The position numbers were made by a program, and so were the translations under genes. The notes beneath the pieces were generated by a model. The model was not told the origin of the DNA. It did no database searches and saw only the letters and a program-made list of their open reading frames with translations. A stretch of 17,656 nucleotides of DNA. It comes from Deltaproteobacteria bacterium. GTDB taxonomy: Bacteria; Desulfobacterota; Dissulfuribacteria; Dissulfuribacterales; UBA3076. Positions 8,701 through 17,524 of the stretch are shown here, in pieces. Every line of letters starts with the position of its first letter. Position 1 is the first letter of the stretch. The DNA lies in contig JAUXDR010000002.1 of assembly GCA_030618205.1 (NCBI GenBank), positions 1 to 17,656 on the forward strand, written 5' to 3'.

Positions 8701-9823
8701 ATCGGTTTCTATAATAGACAGTAAGGGCAAGGTCTATCTTGAGGCTGGGGATGAGATTACAAGTGATATGCTCCGGAAGATACCTATCCATCGTTTGAGA
8801 GATCTCATGCTGGAGGGTCGCAGGAGCCTGATTCCTGTAGTGAGTGATGTGCTGTCCTGGTATGAGGGTGAGGTCCAACGAATAACCACATACTTTGAGG
8901 GTAAAATTGAGCGTCTGAAGAAGGGGGATGACCTTCCGCCAGGTGTGATTAAGATGGTCAGAGTCTGTGTGGCAATGAAGCGGAAGCTGGCCGTAGGTGA
9001 CAAGATGGCCGGGCGTCATGGCAACAAAGGTGTGGTTTCTACTATCGTGCCTATAGAGGATATGCCATATTTCGCAGACGGCACTCCGGTTGATATTGTT
9101 TTGAATCCCCTGGGCGTACCTTCACGTATGAATGTGGGTCAGCTTTTGGAGATACATCTGGGTTGGGCTGCAAAAAATCTCGGGGCACAACTGGCTGAGT
9201 TGGCAAAAGATTATAAGATCGACAAGATCAAGAAAAAAATGGCCAATATCTATTTGCAAGACGAGCTGAATGCTTTGATAAGCGGCATGGATGACGAACA
9301 GCTACGGAACCTGGCTTTGAGCCTTGAACAGGGCGTACCGGTTGCAACTCCGGTGTTTGACGGAGCACATGAGGACCAGATCCGCAAGCTCCTGGTAGAG
9401 TCAGGACAATCAGAACTTGGCGAGGTAATTCTTTACGATGGCTATACTGGAAAGGCTATAGCCGAGCCGGTCACTGTCGGGGTTATGTATATGTTGAAAC
9501 TTCACCACTTAGTGGATGATAAAATACATGCCCGCTCTACTGGTCCATATTCTCTGGTCACGCAACAGCCACTTGGAGGAAAGGCCCAGTTTGGGGGGCA
9601 GCGATTGGGTGAGATGGAGGTGTGGGCCATGGAGGCTTACGGCGCTGCTTATTGTCTTCAGGAGTTCCTGACAGTCAAGTCCGACGATGTAGTCGGAAGA
9701 TCCAGGATGTATGAAAAGATCGTCAAGGGCAACAATTTTCTTGAGGCAGGTCTTCCTGAGTCCTTTAATGTCCTGGTGAAGGAACTTCAGGGTTTGTGTA
9801 TGGATGTAGAGTTGCAGGAGTGA
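5732..9823 (+). CDS. rpoB: DNA-directed RNA polymerase subunit beta
   Basis: Beta forms one pincer and much of the active centre of RNA polymerase. The 1363 residues match the proteobacterial length (E. coli 1342), including the lineage-specific inserts. Visible landmarks are the N-terminal [15 protein letters not shown], the rifampicin region at about 513-540 ([17 protein letters not shown] then [13 protein letters not shown]), the [18 protein letters not shown] segment, [28 protein letters not shown] and the C-terminal [12 protein letters not shown]. Residues equivalent to E. coli Q513, D516, H526, R529 and S531 are all wild type, so rifampicin sensitivity is expected from this site. GAGG about ten bases upstream serves the ATG. 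rpoC follows after 17 bases. Confidence 0.99.
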   Translation: MTKNQAFSVRKNFGRVKKVIDIPNLIEMQQRSYAKFLQKDVAPEARADMGIQAAFQSVFPITDFTGASSIEFVQYSIGEPKYSEEECLSRGVTCESPVKIVARLLSYDVDKESGVQSIRDIKEQQIYFGAIPLMTRTGTFIINGTERVVVSQLQRSPGVFFDHDKGKTHASGKLLYSARVIPVRGSWIDLEFDPKDILHVRIDRRRKFPVTVLLKAMGYSTEDLLSIFYNWDTYVIDGKFLYRRVNTETMLGQKATLDVVNLDTGDILLRKNRKFSRTMMKKFEESGVIMVPVEEDDLIEKIAALDVVNPETGEVLIPMNSPVTKKDLALLRESGITELQVLFIDGIKVSSSIRDTLLQDKTQNQEEAIIEVFRRLRPGSPPIPEVAEKFFNSLFFNPGTYDLSEVGRYKINQRLGMDLPLSLKVLTTEDIMETVRELVRLKDRQGPIDDIDHLGNRRVRSVGELIENQYRIGLVRMERAIKERMTLQEVEALMPNDLVNPKPVTSVIKEFFGSSQLSQFMDQTNALAEITHKRRLSALGPGGLSRERAGFEVRDVHPTHYGRICPIETPEGPNIGLIVSLSSFARINRYGFVETPYRKVKDRRTTGKVVYMTAIEDEKETIAQATVSLDNDGYIIDDNVGARRMGEFVIVPAEEVTAIDVAPNQLVSVSSGLIPFLENDDANRALMGSNMQRQAVPLLVSEAPLVGTGMEKIVAMDSGVTVVAKRDGYIEDVDATRLVAVYDEDESKELPVEVEIHKLTKYQKSNQTTTLNQRPIVIPGQEFKKGDVLVDGPSTDNGELALGKNVVVAFMPWRGYNFEDAMVVSERLVKEDVYTSIHIEEFELEARDTKLGKEEITRDIPNVGEDALSDLDDSGIIRIGAEVKSGDILVGKITPKGETQLTPEEKLLRAIFGEKAGDVKDTSLRVPPGIQGVVIDAKVFCRRGVEKDERIQAIEDIEIARVLKDQADEINVIRRTALKKLESHLKGQKASVSIIDSKGKVYLEAGDEITSDMLRKIPIHRLRDLMLEGRRSLIPVVSDVLSWYEGEVQRITTYFEGKIERLKKGDDLPPGVIKMVRVCVAMKRKLAVGDKMAGRHGNKGVVSTIVPIEDMPYFADGTPVDIVLNPLGVPSRMNVGQLLEIHLGWAAKNLGAQLAELAKDYKIDKIKKKMANIYLQDELNALISGMDDEQLRNLALSLEQGVPVATPVFDGAHEDQIRKLLVESGQSELGEVILYDGYTGKAIAEPVTVGVMYMLKLHHLVDDKIHARSTGPYSLVTQQPLGGKAQFGGQRLGEMEVWAMEAYGAAYCLQEFLTVKSDDVVGRSRMYEKIVKGNNFLEAGLPESFNVLVKELQGLCMDVELQE

Positions 9824-9840
9824 TACGGGGGTTTTACTGA

Positions 9841-12800
9841 ATGGAAGATCTTCTTTCCCTTTTTACAAAGCCAAAAGATCCTTTGAGCTTTAAATCAGTC
9901 AGGATTTCTCTGGCCTCTCCTGAGAAAATTCTCGGAAGGTCAAATGGAGAGGTAAAGCAACCTGAGACCATCAATTACAGGACCTTTAAGCCGGAACGGG
10001 AAGGCCTTTTTTGTGCCAAGATTTTTGGCCCGGTAAAGGATTATGAGTGCCTGTGCGGAAAGTACAAGCGCATGAAGCACCGGGGCGTCATCTGCGAAAA
10101 ATGCGGAGTTGAGGTCATCCAGTCAAAAGTCAGGCGGGAGCGGATGGCCCACATTTCCCTGGCAGCTCCGGTAGCTCATATATGGTTTTTAAAGAGCCTT
10201 CCCAGCAAAATCGGTGCTCTTTTGGATTTGAGTTTGAAAGAGCTCGAAAGGGTCCTGTACTTTGAGTCACACATAGTGATCGAATCGGAGATGCCGGACA
10301 TCCCTATAGGCACTCTTATGTCCGATGAGGCCTATTACAAGAATAAGGAGCAATTCGGTGATAAATTTGAGGTAGATATAGGGGCGGAAGCAATACATTT
10401 GATGTTAAAGCATCTCGATCTGGATGCCCTGTCCGTGGAACTCCGGGGAGAGATGATCAAGACCCGTTCAGAAGCCAAAAGAAAAAAGCTTGGCAAGCGA
10501 CTGAGGGTCATTGAGGCCTTTCGTGATTCAGGTAACCAGCCTGAATGGATGATTCTAAACATTATTCCGGTCCTTCCTCCGGATCTGAGACCTCTGGTCC
10601 CCCTGGATGGAGGGCGATTTGCCACATCGGACCTCAATGACCTTTATCGCAGGGTCATCAATCGGAATAATCGACTCAAGAAGCTCAAAGAGCTGGATGC
10701 CCCGGACATCATCATACGTAATGAAAAAAGGATGCTCCAGGAGGCAGTGGACGTCCTCTTTGATAATGGCCGGAGGGGCCGGGTAGTTACAGGGCCGAAC
10801 AAACGTCCCTTGAAATCATTATCAGATATGCTGAAGGGCAAGCAGGGGCGTTTTCGTCAAAATCTCCTTGGAAAGAGGGTCGATTACTCAGGACGTTCGG
10901 TCATTGTAGTTGGTCCGGAACTCAGGCTTCATCAGTGCGGTCTGCCAAAGCGGATGGCAATAGAGCTCTTTAAGCCCTTTATTTACAATAAGCTCGAAGA
11001 AAAGGGTCTTGTTACCACTATCAAGAGTGCAAAGAAGATGGTGGAAAAGGAGGCCCCTGAGGTATGGGATGCCCTTGATGAAGTTGTAAGGGAACATCCT
11101 GTTTTGCTGAATCGTGCTCCCACCTTGCACCGTTTGGGTATTCAGGCCTTTGAGCCCATACTCATTGAAGGTAAGGCCATTCAGCTCCATCCTTTGGTAT
11201 GCGTTGCATACAATGCTGATTTCGATGGGGACCAGATGGCAGTCCATGTCCCCCTGTCAGTGGAGGCCCAGACAGAAGCAAGGGTACTCATGATGTCAAC
11301 CAACAACCTGCTTTCTCCTGCCCATGGAGAGCCTATCATCATGGCTACTCAGGATATAGTCCTTGGTATATATTATATGACCAGGGATAGGTTAAATGCA
11401 AAGGGTGAAGGCAAGATATTTGGCTCCATGGAAGAGGTGCTACTTGCGTGGGAGGCGGATGTTGTCCATCTGCAGGCCAGGATTAAGGTCAGGATTCGAG
11501 GCGAGCTGACAGAGACCACTGTGGGCCGGGTAATTCTCTCGGATATTCTACCTGAGGAGGTGCCTTTTTCTATTATTAATAAGACCATGCGCAAGAAGGA
11601 CCTTGCCAGACTCATTAATGAGAGTTACCGCATAGCAGGGGCCAAGAAGACAGTGATTCTGGCGGATCGCCTCAAGGACACGGGATACCGTTTCGCCACT
11701 CTGGCCGGGATTTCCGTTGGCATAAACCATATGATGGTTCCGGTGCAAAAGGAGGAAATTCTTGAAAAGGCTCAGGAAGAGGTGTCAGAGGTCCAGCACC
11801 AGTACTCTGAGGGTCTTATTACTGACGGAGAACAGTACAACAAGGTGATTGACATATGGACCAGGGCTACAGATGAGGTGGCGAAGGAGATGATGGAGGG
11901 TATCTCAGTAGAATACCACCGTGGGGCTGACGGAAAGGCGATATCCGCCCCCAGTTTCAATCCTATTTTTATTATGGCTGATTCCGGCGCCAGGGGCAGT
12001 AAGGACCAGATCAGGCAGCTTGCAGGAATGCGCGGCCTGATGGCTAAACCGTCAGGTGAGATCATAGAGACTCCAATTCAGGCAAATTTCCGTGAGGGCT
12101 TGAGTGTGCTGGAGTATTTTGTATCTACTCATGGGGCACGGAAGGGTTTGGCAGACACGGCCCTTAAGACCGCTAACTCCGGCTACCTCACCCGGCGTCT
12201 GGTTGATGTTGCTCAGGACGCCACCATAACAGGGGAGGATTGCGGAACCATTGACGGCATAGAGATTGGGCATTTGTTGGAGGGTGGTGAGATTATCCAG
12301 CGTCTGGGCGAGCGTATCCTTGGGCGTGTAGCCCTGATGGACATAGTTGATCCTGTGACAGGAGAGGTCCTTGTCAAGTCCGGCGAGCAGATTGGCGAGG
12401 AAGGGGTCCGTAAGATCGAAGAAGCGGGTATTCCCAATGTTGAGATTCGATCTGTGCTCACCTGCAGGTCTCCTTATGGGGTCTGCGCCAAGTGCTACGG
12501 GAGAGATCTGGCCCGTGGCGGCATTGTGGCCATGGGGGAGGCAATCGGCATCATAGCCGCAGAGTCCATAGGGGAACCGGGAACACAACTTACCATGCGG
12601 ACCTTTCACATTGGTGGTACTGCCAGCGGTAAGGTGGAGCAGGCTGAAATTCGCTCAAGGGGGTCTGGTGCGGTGCGTTTTGAGAGGTTGAATGCCGTGC
12701 GAAATCCGGCCGGCCGACAGGTAGTGTTGAACCGAAACGGAGAAATAGTGATTGTGGCCCCGGATGGACGTGAGAGGGAGCGCTTTCCAGTAATATACGG

Positions 12801-13920
12801 CGCCGAATTGGTAGTAGAGGAAGGCCAGGAGATAGAGGCAGGGAAGAAGCTTGCCCAGTGGGATCCGTTTACCGTACCGATTCTTACAGAGGTGCCCGGG
12901 GTAGTGAAGTTCGGGGATCTTACTGAGGGCATCACCATACAGGAGAAGGTGGATCCGGTCACCGGAAAGGCAAGCAGGGTGGTGATACAGTATCGTGCAG
13001 CAGATTACCAGCCCAGGATTTCCATAAAGGACGAGAAAGGACGCACCTCGAAGCTGGCCAAGGGCAAAGGCGAGGCCCGTTACCAGCTCCCGGTCGGGGC
13101 CATTATAACTGCCAATGAGGGAGATAAGATAGCAGCAGGAGAGCCTCTAGCCAGAATCCCCAGAGAGACCACCAAGACTAAAGATATTACAGGGGGTCTT
13201 CCGAGGATCGCCGAACTCTTTGAGGTAAGAAAACCCAAGGAGTATGCTGTTATTACAGAAATCGACGGAGTGGTTTCTTTCGGCAAGGACATTAAGAGCA
13301 AGAGGCGGGTGGTTGTTACCCCGGAGTATGGTGACGCAAAGGAATACCTGGTACCCAAGGGCAAGTATATAAGGGTCCATGAAGGAGATTATATCAGGGC
13401 CGGTGAGTCGTTGATGGACGGGGTCATCGATCCCCATGACTATCTCAGGGTGAAAGGCATAAAGGACCTCGCCCGATATATGGTGGGCGAGATTCAAGAG
13501 GTATACAGGCTCCAGGGTGTAAAGATTAATGATAAACACATCGAAGTGATAGTGCGGCAGATGCTGCGCAAGGTAAAAATCACCGGTGTGGGAGACAGTA
13601 CATTCATGCTTGGAGAGCAGGTTGAACGTCGCCGCTTTGAGGAGGAAAATGATCGGATAATGGCAGAAGAAAAAGGCGAGCCTGCTTCGGCTGAACCTAT
13701 GCTTCTTGGTATTACCAGGGCGTCTCTCAGCACAGATAGCTTTATTTCAGCAGCATCTTTCCAGGAGACTACCAAGGTCCTGACCGAAGCCTCTATAGCC
13801 GGGAAGGTGGATTACCTGAGAGGGCTGAAAGAAAACGTAATCATGGGACGCCTTATACCTGCCGGTACGGGCAAGGTGTTCTACGAAGAAAAAGAGCGCA
13901 GACGGGCAGCGGCGGATTGA
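9841..13920 (+). CDS. rpoC: DNA-directed RNA polymerase subunit beta'
   Basis: Beta' carries the catalytic magnesium of RNA polymerase. The 1359 residues show the N-terminal zinc ribbon (Cys70, Cys72, Cys85, Cys88), the catalytic NADFDGD at 458-464 with Asp460, 462 and 464, the bridge-helix/trigger-loop region, the second zinc site (Cys801, Cys875, Cys882, Cys885), the [11 protein letters not shown] trigger-loop segment, and a conserved C-terminus ([20 protein letters not shown], then [15 protein letters not shown]). It is cotranscribed with rpoB and ends at a strong terminator. rpsL and rpsG do not follow it, although they do in many relatives; rpsG lies at the left end of the window instead. 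Confidence 0.99.
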   Translation: MEDLLSLFTKPKDPLSFKSVRISLASPEKILGRSNGEVKQPETINYRTFKPEREGLFCAKIFGPVKDYECLCGKYKRMKHRGVICEKCGVEVIQSKVRRERMAHISLAAPVAHIWFLKSLPSKIGALLDLSLKELERVLYFESHIVIESEMPDIPIGTLMSDEAYYKNKEQFGDKFEVDIGAEAIHLMLKHLDLDALSVELRGEMIKTRSEAKRKKLGKRLRVIEAFRDSGNQPEWMILNIIPVLPPDLRPLVPLDGGRFATSDLNDLYRRVINRNNRLKKLKELDAPDIIIRNEKRMLQEAVDVLFDNGRRGRVVTGPNKRPLKSLSDMLKGKQGRFRQNLLGKRVDYSGRSVIVVGPELRLHQCGLPKRMAIELFKPFIYNKLEEKGLVTTIKSAKKMVEKEAPEVWDALDEVVREHPVLLNRAPTLHRLGIQAFEPILIEGKAIQLHPLVCVAYNADFDGDQMAVHVPLSVEAQTEARVLMMSTNNLLSPAHGEPIIMATQDIVLGIYYMTRDRLNAKGEGKIFGSMEEVLLAWEADVVHLQARIKVRIRGELTETTVGRVILSDILPEEVPFSIINKTMRKKDLARLINESYRIAGAKKTVILADRLKDTGYRFATLAGISVGINHMMVPVQKEEILEKAQEEVSEVQHQYSEGLITDGEQYNKVIDIWTRATDEVAKEMMEGISVEYHRGADGKAISAPSFNPIFIMADSGARGSKDQIRQLAGMRGLMAKPSGEIIETPIQANFREGLSVLEYFVSTHGARKGLADTALKTANSGYLTRRLVDVAQDATITGEDCGTIDGIEIGHLLEGGEIIQRLGERILGRVALMDIVDPVTGEVLVKSGEQIGEEGVRKIEEAGIPNVEIRSVLTCRSPYGVCAKCYGRDLARGGIVAMGEAIGIIAAESIGEPGTQLTMRTFHIGGTASGKVEQAEIRSRGSGAVRFERLNAVRNPAGRQVVLNRNGEIVIVAPDGRERERFPVIYGAELVVEEGQEIEAGKKLAQWDPFTVPILTEVPGVVKFGDLTEGITIQEKVDPVTGKASRVVIQYRAADYQPRISIKDEKGRTSKLAKGKGEARYQLPVGAIITANEGDKIAAGEPLARIPRETTKTKDITGGLPRIAELFEVRKPKEYAVITEIDGVVSFGKDIKSKRRVVVTPEYGDAKEYLVPKGKYIRVHEGDYIRAGESLMDGVIDPHDYLRVKGIKDLARYMVGEIQEVYRLQGVKINDKHIEVIVRQMLRKVKITGVGDSTFMLGEQVERRRFEEENDRIMAEEKGEPASAEPMLLGITRASLSTDSFISAASFQETTKVLTEASIAGKVDYLRGLKENVIMGRLIPAGTGKVFYEEKERRRAAAD

Positions 13921-13943
13921 TGGTGATGTGCGAGGAACAGGGT

Positions 13944-13976
13944 AAGGCCGGGCAAAAAGCTCGGCCTTTTTTATTA
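13944..13976 (+). terminator. Rho-independent terminator after rpoC
   Basis: GGCCGGGC (13946-13953) pairs with GCTCGGCC (13959-13966), with one G-U wobble, over a five-A loop. AA/TT extends the base, and six T residues follow (13967-13972). It lies 25 bases past the rpoC stop and before the convergent fmdB-like gene, so it closes the long operon. Confidence 0.93.
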
Positions 13977-13986
13977 GGGCCTGTCC

Positions 13987-14238
13987 TTACCTTTCATATC
14001 CTGGTAGTTCGATTGTATCGCATGAGCCGGTATCACACGTGTGATGCTCCACAGGAGGTCGACGTCGGGAAGCACTACTTAGGCGTTTATCTACAGCAAC
14101 ATTGGCAACACTCATGAGTTTGCCGACATTGGAACTCTCGCATTTGGGGCACGAAACTGAGTCCATCTCATTTTTGCTCATAATGAGGAGCTCAAATATG
14201 TAGTCACAATTCAAACACCTAAATTCATGAATGGGCAT
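13987..14238 (-). CDS. FmdB-family zinc-ribbon protein
   Basis: An 83-residue protein beginning MPIHEFRCLNCDYIFE, the signature of the FmdB/CxxC zinc-ribbon family. Metal ligands are Cys8 and Cys11 in the first knuckle and Cys30 and Cys33 (SCPKC) in the second. The C-terminal tail adds another Cys pair (HTCDTGSC), which many members lack. The family name comes from a proposed regulator of formamidase or amide-utilisation genes, but the function of most members is unknown. GGAGG lies about ten bases before the ATG on this strand. It converges on rpoC and diverges from the moaE-like operon. Confidence 0.88.
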   Translation of the reverse strand: MPIHEFRCLNCDYIFELLIMSKNEMDSVSCPKCESSNVGKLMSVANVAVDKRLSSASRRRPPVEHHTCDTGSCDTIELPGYER

Positions 14239-14259
14239 GTTATTAGTCCTCCATATTAC

Positions 14260-14302
14260 TTTTGAATTCTAAATTTTGAATTTAATAACTTTAATATTAA
14301 TT
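14260..14302. repeat. AT-rich heptad-repeat element 3 (one arm)
   Basis: In the 114-base gap between fmdB and the moaE-like gene. Successive 7-mers are TTTTGAA, TTCTAAA, TTTTGAA (first and third identical), then the looser TTTAATA and ACTTTAA. It shares the 7-base period and the TTGAA-type core with elements 1 and 2, but a clear opposing arm is not seen. It lies between divergent genes, so it could overlap promoter sequences of either. Confidence 0.6.
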
Positions 14303-14352
14303 GTTCCTTGTCTATCTTGCAACCGGCAGTGTAGGGGAATGTACGGCTTATT

Positions 14353-14706
14353 ATGGATCTGATTGAATTTGCGGCTAAGCTTAAAAAAAGAGCAGGCGGT
14401 GATGCGGGGATGGTCTTGATCCACAATGGGATTGTGCGGAATTCCAGCAGGGACGGAAGACCTGTTAAATCCATTGAGGTAAAAGCGGATTGGGGGAAGT
14501 TGTCCCGGATACTGGCCGATACGCGAAAACTCCCTGGAATTATGGCGGCTGAGGCTGAAATACAAGAGGGAAGACTGGGCGTGGGAGAAGATATTATGCT
14601 TCTCGGACTTGCCGGAAGTACCAGGGAATATGTTATTACGGCACTGGCATCTACTTTGGACAGAATAAAGAAAGATGTCACCATAAAGCAGGAGTTCAGT
14701 AGTTGA
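14353..14706 (+). CDS. MoaE-like protein (molybdopterin synthase catalytic subunit family)
   Basis: MoaE, with thiocarboxylated MoaD, inserts the dithiolene sulfurs into precursor Z to make molybdopterin. This 117-residue protein resembles the family core: GMVLIHNGIVRNSSRDG (about 19-35) fits the MoaE GxVRN region with Arg29, RLGVGEDIMLLGLAGSTREYV (about 73-93) fits the 'GE..v.v...s.hR' region, and the C-terminal IKKDVTIKQEF fits the catalytic lysine segment. It is shorter than E. coli MoaE (about 150). The usual His-Arg pair reads Thr-Arg, and the spacing between the two lysines appears one residue shorter. No moaD or other cofactor gene is nearby. It heads a three-gene operon, overlapping the aldolase start. 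It could be a true MoaE or a derived paralogue. Confidence 0.72.
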   Translation: MDLIEFAAKLKKRAGGDAGMVLIHNGIVRNSSRDGRPVKSIEVKADWGKLSRILADTRKLPGIMAAEAEIQEGRLGVGEDIMLLGLAGSTREYVITALASTLDRIKKDVTIKQEFSS

Positions 14707-15314
14707 CAATACAGGAAGATAGTGATCTACGGCCTGAGATGATAAAGGTATGCAGGCAATTATATAATAAGGGCTTGATTGCCGCTGCAGATGGAAATGT
14801 AAGCGTCCGACTTTCCGGAGGGGACATCCTTATAACTCCCAGCGGGGTGCACAAGGGCTTTTTGAATGAGGCGGACCTGGTTGTGGTGGACTCTGAAGGG
14901 CATGTCCTTAAGGGGCTGGGTCGTCCCTCTTCAGAGCTGGTCATGCACACGGCAATCTACCGGCAGGACCCGGGGGCCACGGCAGTAGTGCATACCCATC
15001 CTCCCTGGACTCTGGCGCTCAGCCTGTCAGGAAATCAACTGTCGCCTCATTTGTTGATTGAGGGCAAGATGTTTCTGGGAGAGGTGACCATAGTGCCCTT
15101 TGAAATGCCAGGCACCGAGGCTTTGGCCCGTGCGGTTGTGGATGCACTGCATAATGGACCTGCCCAGATCCTTGCCCATCATGGAGCTGTCACCAGGGGG
15201 CCGAGTCTTTGGAAGGCCTTTGAACTCATGGAATGCCTGGAGCACACTTCCCGCATAACAGCATTGGCAAAGATGCTGGGAGAACCCACGCCCTTGCCGG
15301 AAGGAAAAGTATGA
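14703..15314 (+). CDS. Class II aldolase/adducin-family protein (fuculose-phosphate aldolase type)
   Basis: Class II sugar-phosphate aldolases cleave ketose 1-phosphates such as L-fuculose 1-phosphate to DHAP and an aldehyde, using zinc. The 203 residues hold the family signatures: GNVSVRL (31-37), ITPSGVHKG (44-52), the SSE segment with catalytic-type Glu78, zinc ligands in HTHP (His97, His99) and LAHHGAVT (His159/His160). Length is typical. The TTG start overlaps the stop of the moaE-like gene (TTGA); an ATG at 14739 (Met13) is the alternative start. Its own stop overlaps the LysR start (ATGA). Substrate cannot be read from sequence: fuculose, rhamnulose, 5-deoxyribulose and methylthioribulose phosphates are all candidates. 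Confidence 0.85.
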   Translation: MTIQEDSDLRPEMIKVCRQLYNKGLIAAADGNVSVRLSGGDILITPSGVHKGFLNEADLVVVDSEGHVLKGLGRPSSELVMHTAIYRQDPGATAVVHTHPPWTLALSLSGNQLSPHLLIEGKMFLGEVTIVPFEMPGTEALARAVVDALHNGPAQILAHHGAVTRGPSLWKAFELMECLEHTSRITALAKMLGEPTPLPEGKV

Positions 15315-16213
15315 TAGAAATACGTCAGCTCCAAGTCTTTTTGGCTGTGTGGGAAAATCGCAGCTTCAGCCGGGCAGCCCACGAGGTGCACCTTACTCAG
15401 CCGACAGTAAGCGGTCACATTCGGGTCCTGGAAGAGACTTTGGGCGTTCGATTGTTTGACCGAAGCGGGAAAGATGTAACGCCAACCAAGGCCGGCGAAG
15501 TTCTTTATCCTTTTGCGCGTCAGATATTAAGACTTAATCTCCAGGCTGAACGGGAAATTGTCATGTTTTTAGGGCAGGAAAAAGGTAGCCTGGACCTTGG
15601 AGGCAGCAATATCCCAGGGCAGTATATTCTTCCGGGTGTGATCGGTCGATTCAAGGCTGAGCGCCCCAATATCAAGGTGATATTGCGTATATCGGATACG
15701 GCCGCAATCGTTGCTGCTGTTGCCAATGGTGAACTGGAACTCGGGATGGTAGGGGCTGTTGTCCAGAAAAAAGGCCTTAGCTTTGAACCCTGCTTTCACG
15801 ATGACATGGTCCTGATCGTACCACCGGGTCACCGCCTTGCTGATTTTAGGCAGGTGTCTATAGATGATCTTGCGTCCGAGCCCTTTGTTTTGAGAGAGAA
15901 GGGGTCGGGCACACGTTTGGCCACGGAGCGTGCCATGCAGGCTGCAGGAAATTTTCAGCTCAGCGACCTTCAAATTGTGGCAGAGATGGGGAGTACTGAA
16001 GCAATCCGCCAGGCGGTGAGGGCAGGGCTTGGGTGCTCCATTATTTCCCGGCGTGCCGTGACGGACGATCTGGAACACGGCTTATTACACGCCCCTGTCC
16101 TGGAAGGAGTCCAACTTAGCAGACAGTTCCATCTGATATGGCATAATCAGCGGGTTCTTTCACCTCTTGCTCATGCCTTTCGGAGTTTTTTGCTGTCAGA
16201 AAACTCTTCTTGA
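15311..16213 (+). CDS. LysR-family transcriptional regulator (resembles selenium-metabolism-associated group)
   Basis: A 300-residue LysR regulator. The N-terminal winged helix-turn-helix covers about 1-60 (IRQLQVFLAVWENRSFSRAAHEV, then LTQPTVSGHI and LFDRSGKDVTPT). A linker helix follows, then the periplasmic-binding-type effector domain from about 88. The GSNIPGQYILPGVIGRF stretch and overall layout resemble the group annotated as selenium-metabolism-associated LysR regulators in anaerobes, and more broadly the CysB/CbbR side of the family; this subgroup is from memory. The ATG at 15311 is chosen over the upstream ATG at 15233 because it begins the conserved HTH and overlaps the aldolase stop as ATGA. 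It may regulate its own operon, though no divergent target is adjacent. Confidence 0.9.
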   Translation: MIEIRQLQVFLAVWENRSFSRAAHEVHLTQPTVSGHIRVLEETLGVRLFDRSGKDVTPTKAGEVLYPFARQILRLNLQAEREIVMFLGQEKGSLDLGGSNIPGQYILPGVIGRFKAERPNIKVILRISDTAAIVAAVANGELELGMVGAVVQKKGLSFEPCFHDDMVLIVPPGHRLADFRQVSIDDLASEPFVLREKGSGTRLATERAMQAAGNFQLSDLQIVAEMGSTEAIRQAVRAGLGCSIISRRAVTDDLEHGLLHAPVLEGVQLSRQFHLIWHNQRVLSPLAHAFRSFLLSENSS

Positions 16214-16251
16214 AAAGATTTTGTAATTCTTCACGCCTTCCCAGACGTATA

Positions 16252-17523
16252 CTACATAACCTCTGCTACTGACACAGTGCGATCTCCAAGCATATTCACA
16301 TAGCTTCCCAGTTCGTTGTCATACCATCCGTAGATGACCGCCTGGGTGATTGCTATTTTCAACATGTCCTGCCCGATTTTCTGTAGAGTCTCTTGTCCCG
16401 CGATTTGACTTACCTTTTGTAGATCTATGCTTACTTCTGCTGTGCGGGTATGGGTTTCATTGGCCTCAATAATAGCCCCGGCTTTTGGAAGTCCGATAAT
16501 GTCACAGGAGACATTCTGTTCTTCAGTATAATGAAGATATCCACGGGAATCGCGAGATGCAGCATCCCTGTAAATTGTGTTTATTACCTCCTTCCGGATC
16601 GATTCACCCGACGGTTCTTCCTGCAGGTTCACTACCAGAATAATCAATGAACCGGTTGTAGTTGGAATCCTCACGGATTGAGCAATAAACCCGATCTGTT
16701 TCATCTCCGGTATCACAAGTGCGAGGGTATTTGCCGCCCCTGTCGTGGTCAATATGATGTTATTCAGGACGCTCCGATTCTTTCGCAGATCTATTGCCCC
16801 TGATTTTGGAAGCCGGTCCAGGACCTGTTGAGAGCCTGTCACTGCGTGGACAGTAGCCATTGAAGCAGTCAGGATTTTTTTAGAGCCAAAAGAGTCCAGA
16901 AGGGGTTTCATCATGTGTGCCAGGCAGGTGGTTGTACATGAAGCATTGGAGACAATCCTGTGCACTCGCGGGTCATAATCATTTTCATTAATGCCCATAA
17001 CGGTCGTAACAGCGTCATCAGGCATGGGTTTGGTCTTATCTTTTATTTTAAAAGGGGCTGAGACAATAACCTTTTTTGCCCCGCTCTCAAGGTGGCCCCT
17101 CACAGAACCCTTTGGTTCATCAGGAGAAACGGTAGGATCAGTGAATTGTCCTGTAGTATCTACCACGAGCCTGGCACCATGTTCCCGCCAGCCAATATCT
17201 TTCGGATTTCTGGAATGCCGCAATATCTTGATCTTCATGCCGTCTACGGTCATGGATCCTGCCTTTTCGTCTACATCCCGGATTACTTTCTTTCCCTTGT
17301 ACCCATAAATGTAACCACCAAGGGATCCATAAGTAGAATCTCTTTCCAGGTAGTGTGCCAGATCCATTAGCGAGGTTCCAACACTTCGTCCCAGGTTGAC
17401 CACTATTTCATTAAAATACTTCCGCGCAACATGGTGCCACAATGTGAGTTTCCCAATTCTTCCAAGGCCGTTGATGCCCAGTTTTAGGCTGTTATTACCC
17501 TCATTTTTTGAGATATTTTCCAT
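16252..17523 (-). CDS. Divergent, long glyceraldehyde-3-phosphate dehydrogenase
   Basis: GAPDH catalyses the reversible oxidation and phosphorylation of glyceraldehyde 3-phosphate. The fold is clear: GINGLGRIG at 16-24 (Rossmann loop), SAPFK at 155-159, the active-site SNASCTTTC with Cys196 (the family usually has N where Thr199 stands), the catalytic His226, RIPT at 285-288, and WYDNELGSY at 400-408. At 423 residues it is about 85 longer than classic GapA; extra length lies at the N-terminus, around 65-145 and around 300-385. The Asp that normally contacts the adenine ribose of NAD (in 'ND') is missing: the strand reads VVNLGRSVG, so NADP use or another role is possible. Its start lies one base after the upstream gene's stop, suggesting coupling. 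Confidence 0.88.
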   Translation of the reverse strand: MENISKNEGNNSLKLGINGLGRIGKLTLWHHVARKYFNEIVVNLGRSVGTSLMDLAHYLERDSTYGSLGGYIYGYKGKKVIRDVDEKAGSMTVDGMKIKILRHSRNPKDIGWREHGARLVVDTTGQFTDPTVSPDEPKGSVRGHLESGAKKVIVSAPFKIKDKTKPMPDDAVTTVMGINENDYDPRVHRIVSNASCTTTCLAHMMKPLLDSFGSKKILTASMATVHAVTGSQQVLDRLPKSGAIDLRKNRSVLNNIILTTTGAANTLALVIPEMKQIGFIAQSVRIPTTTGSLIILVVNLQEEPSGESIRKEVINTIYRDAASRDSRGYLHYTEEQNVSCDIIGLPKAGAIIEANETHTRTAEVSIDLQKVSQIAGQETLQKIGQDMLKIAITQAVIYGWYDNELGSYVNMLGDRTVSVAEVM

Positions 17524-17524
17524 C

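Noticed and set aside
8135..9019. A 294-codon minus-strand frame within rpoB
   Set aside because: It lies wholly antisense to conserved RpoB coding sequence and has no recognisable domain or good start context.
14032..14045. Perfect 14-bp palindrome ATCACACGTGTGAT
   Set aside because: It lies inside the fmdB-like coding region over conserved-looking His-Thr-Cys-Asp codons, far from a promoter; probably chance, though it superficially resembles a regulator site.
16991..17308. A 105-codon plus-strand frame opposite GAPDH
   Set aside because: It is antisense to clearly conserved GAPDH coding sequence and has no recognisable domain.
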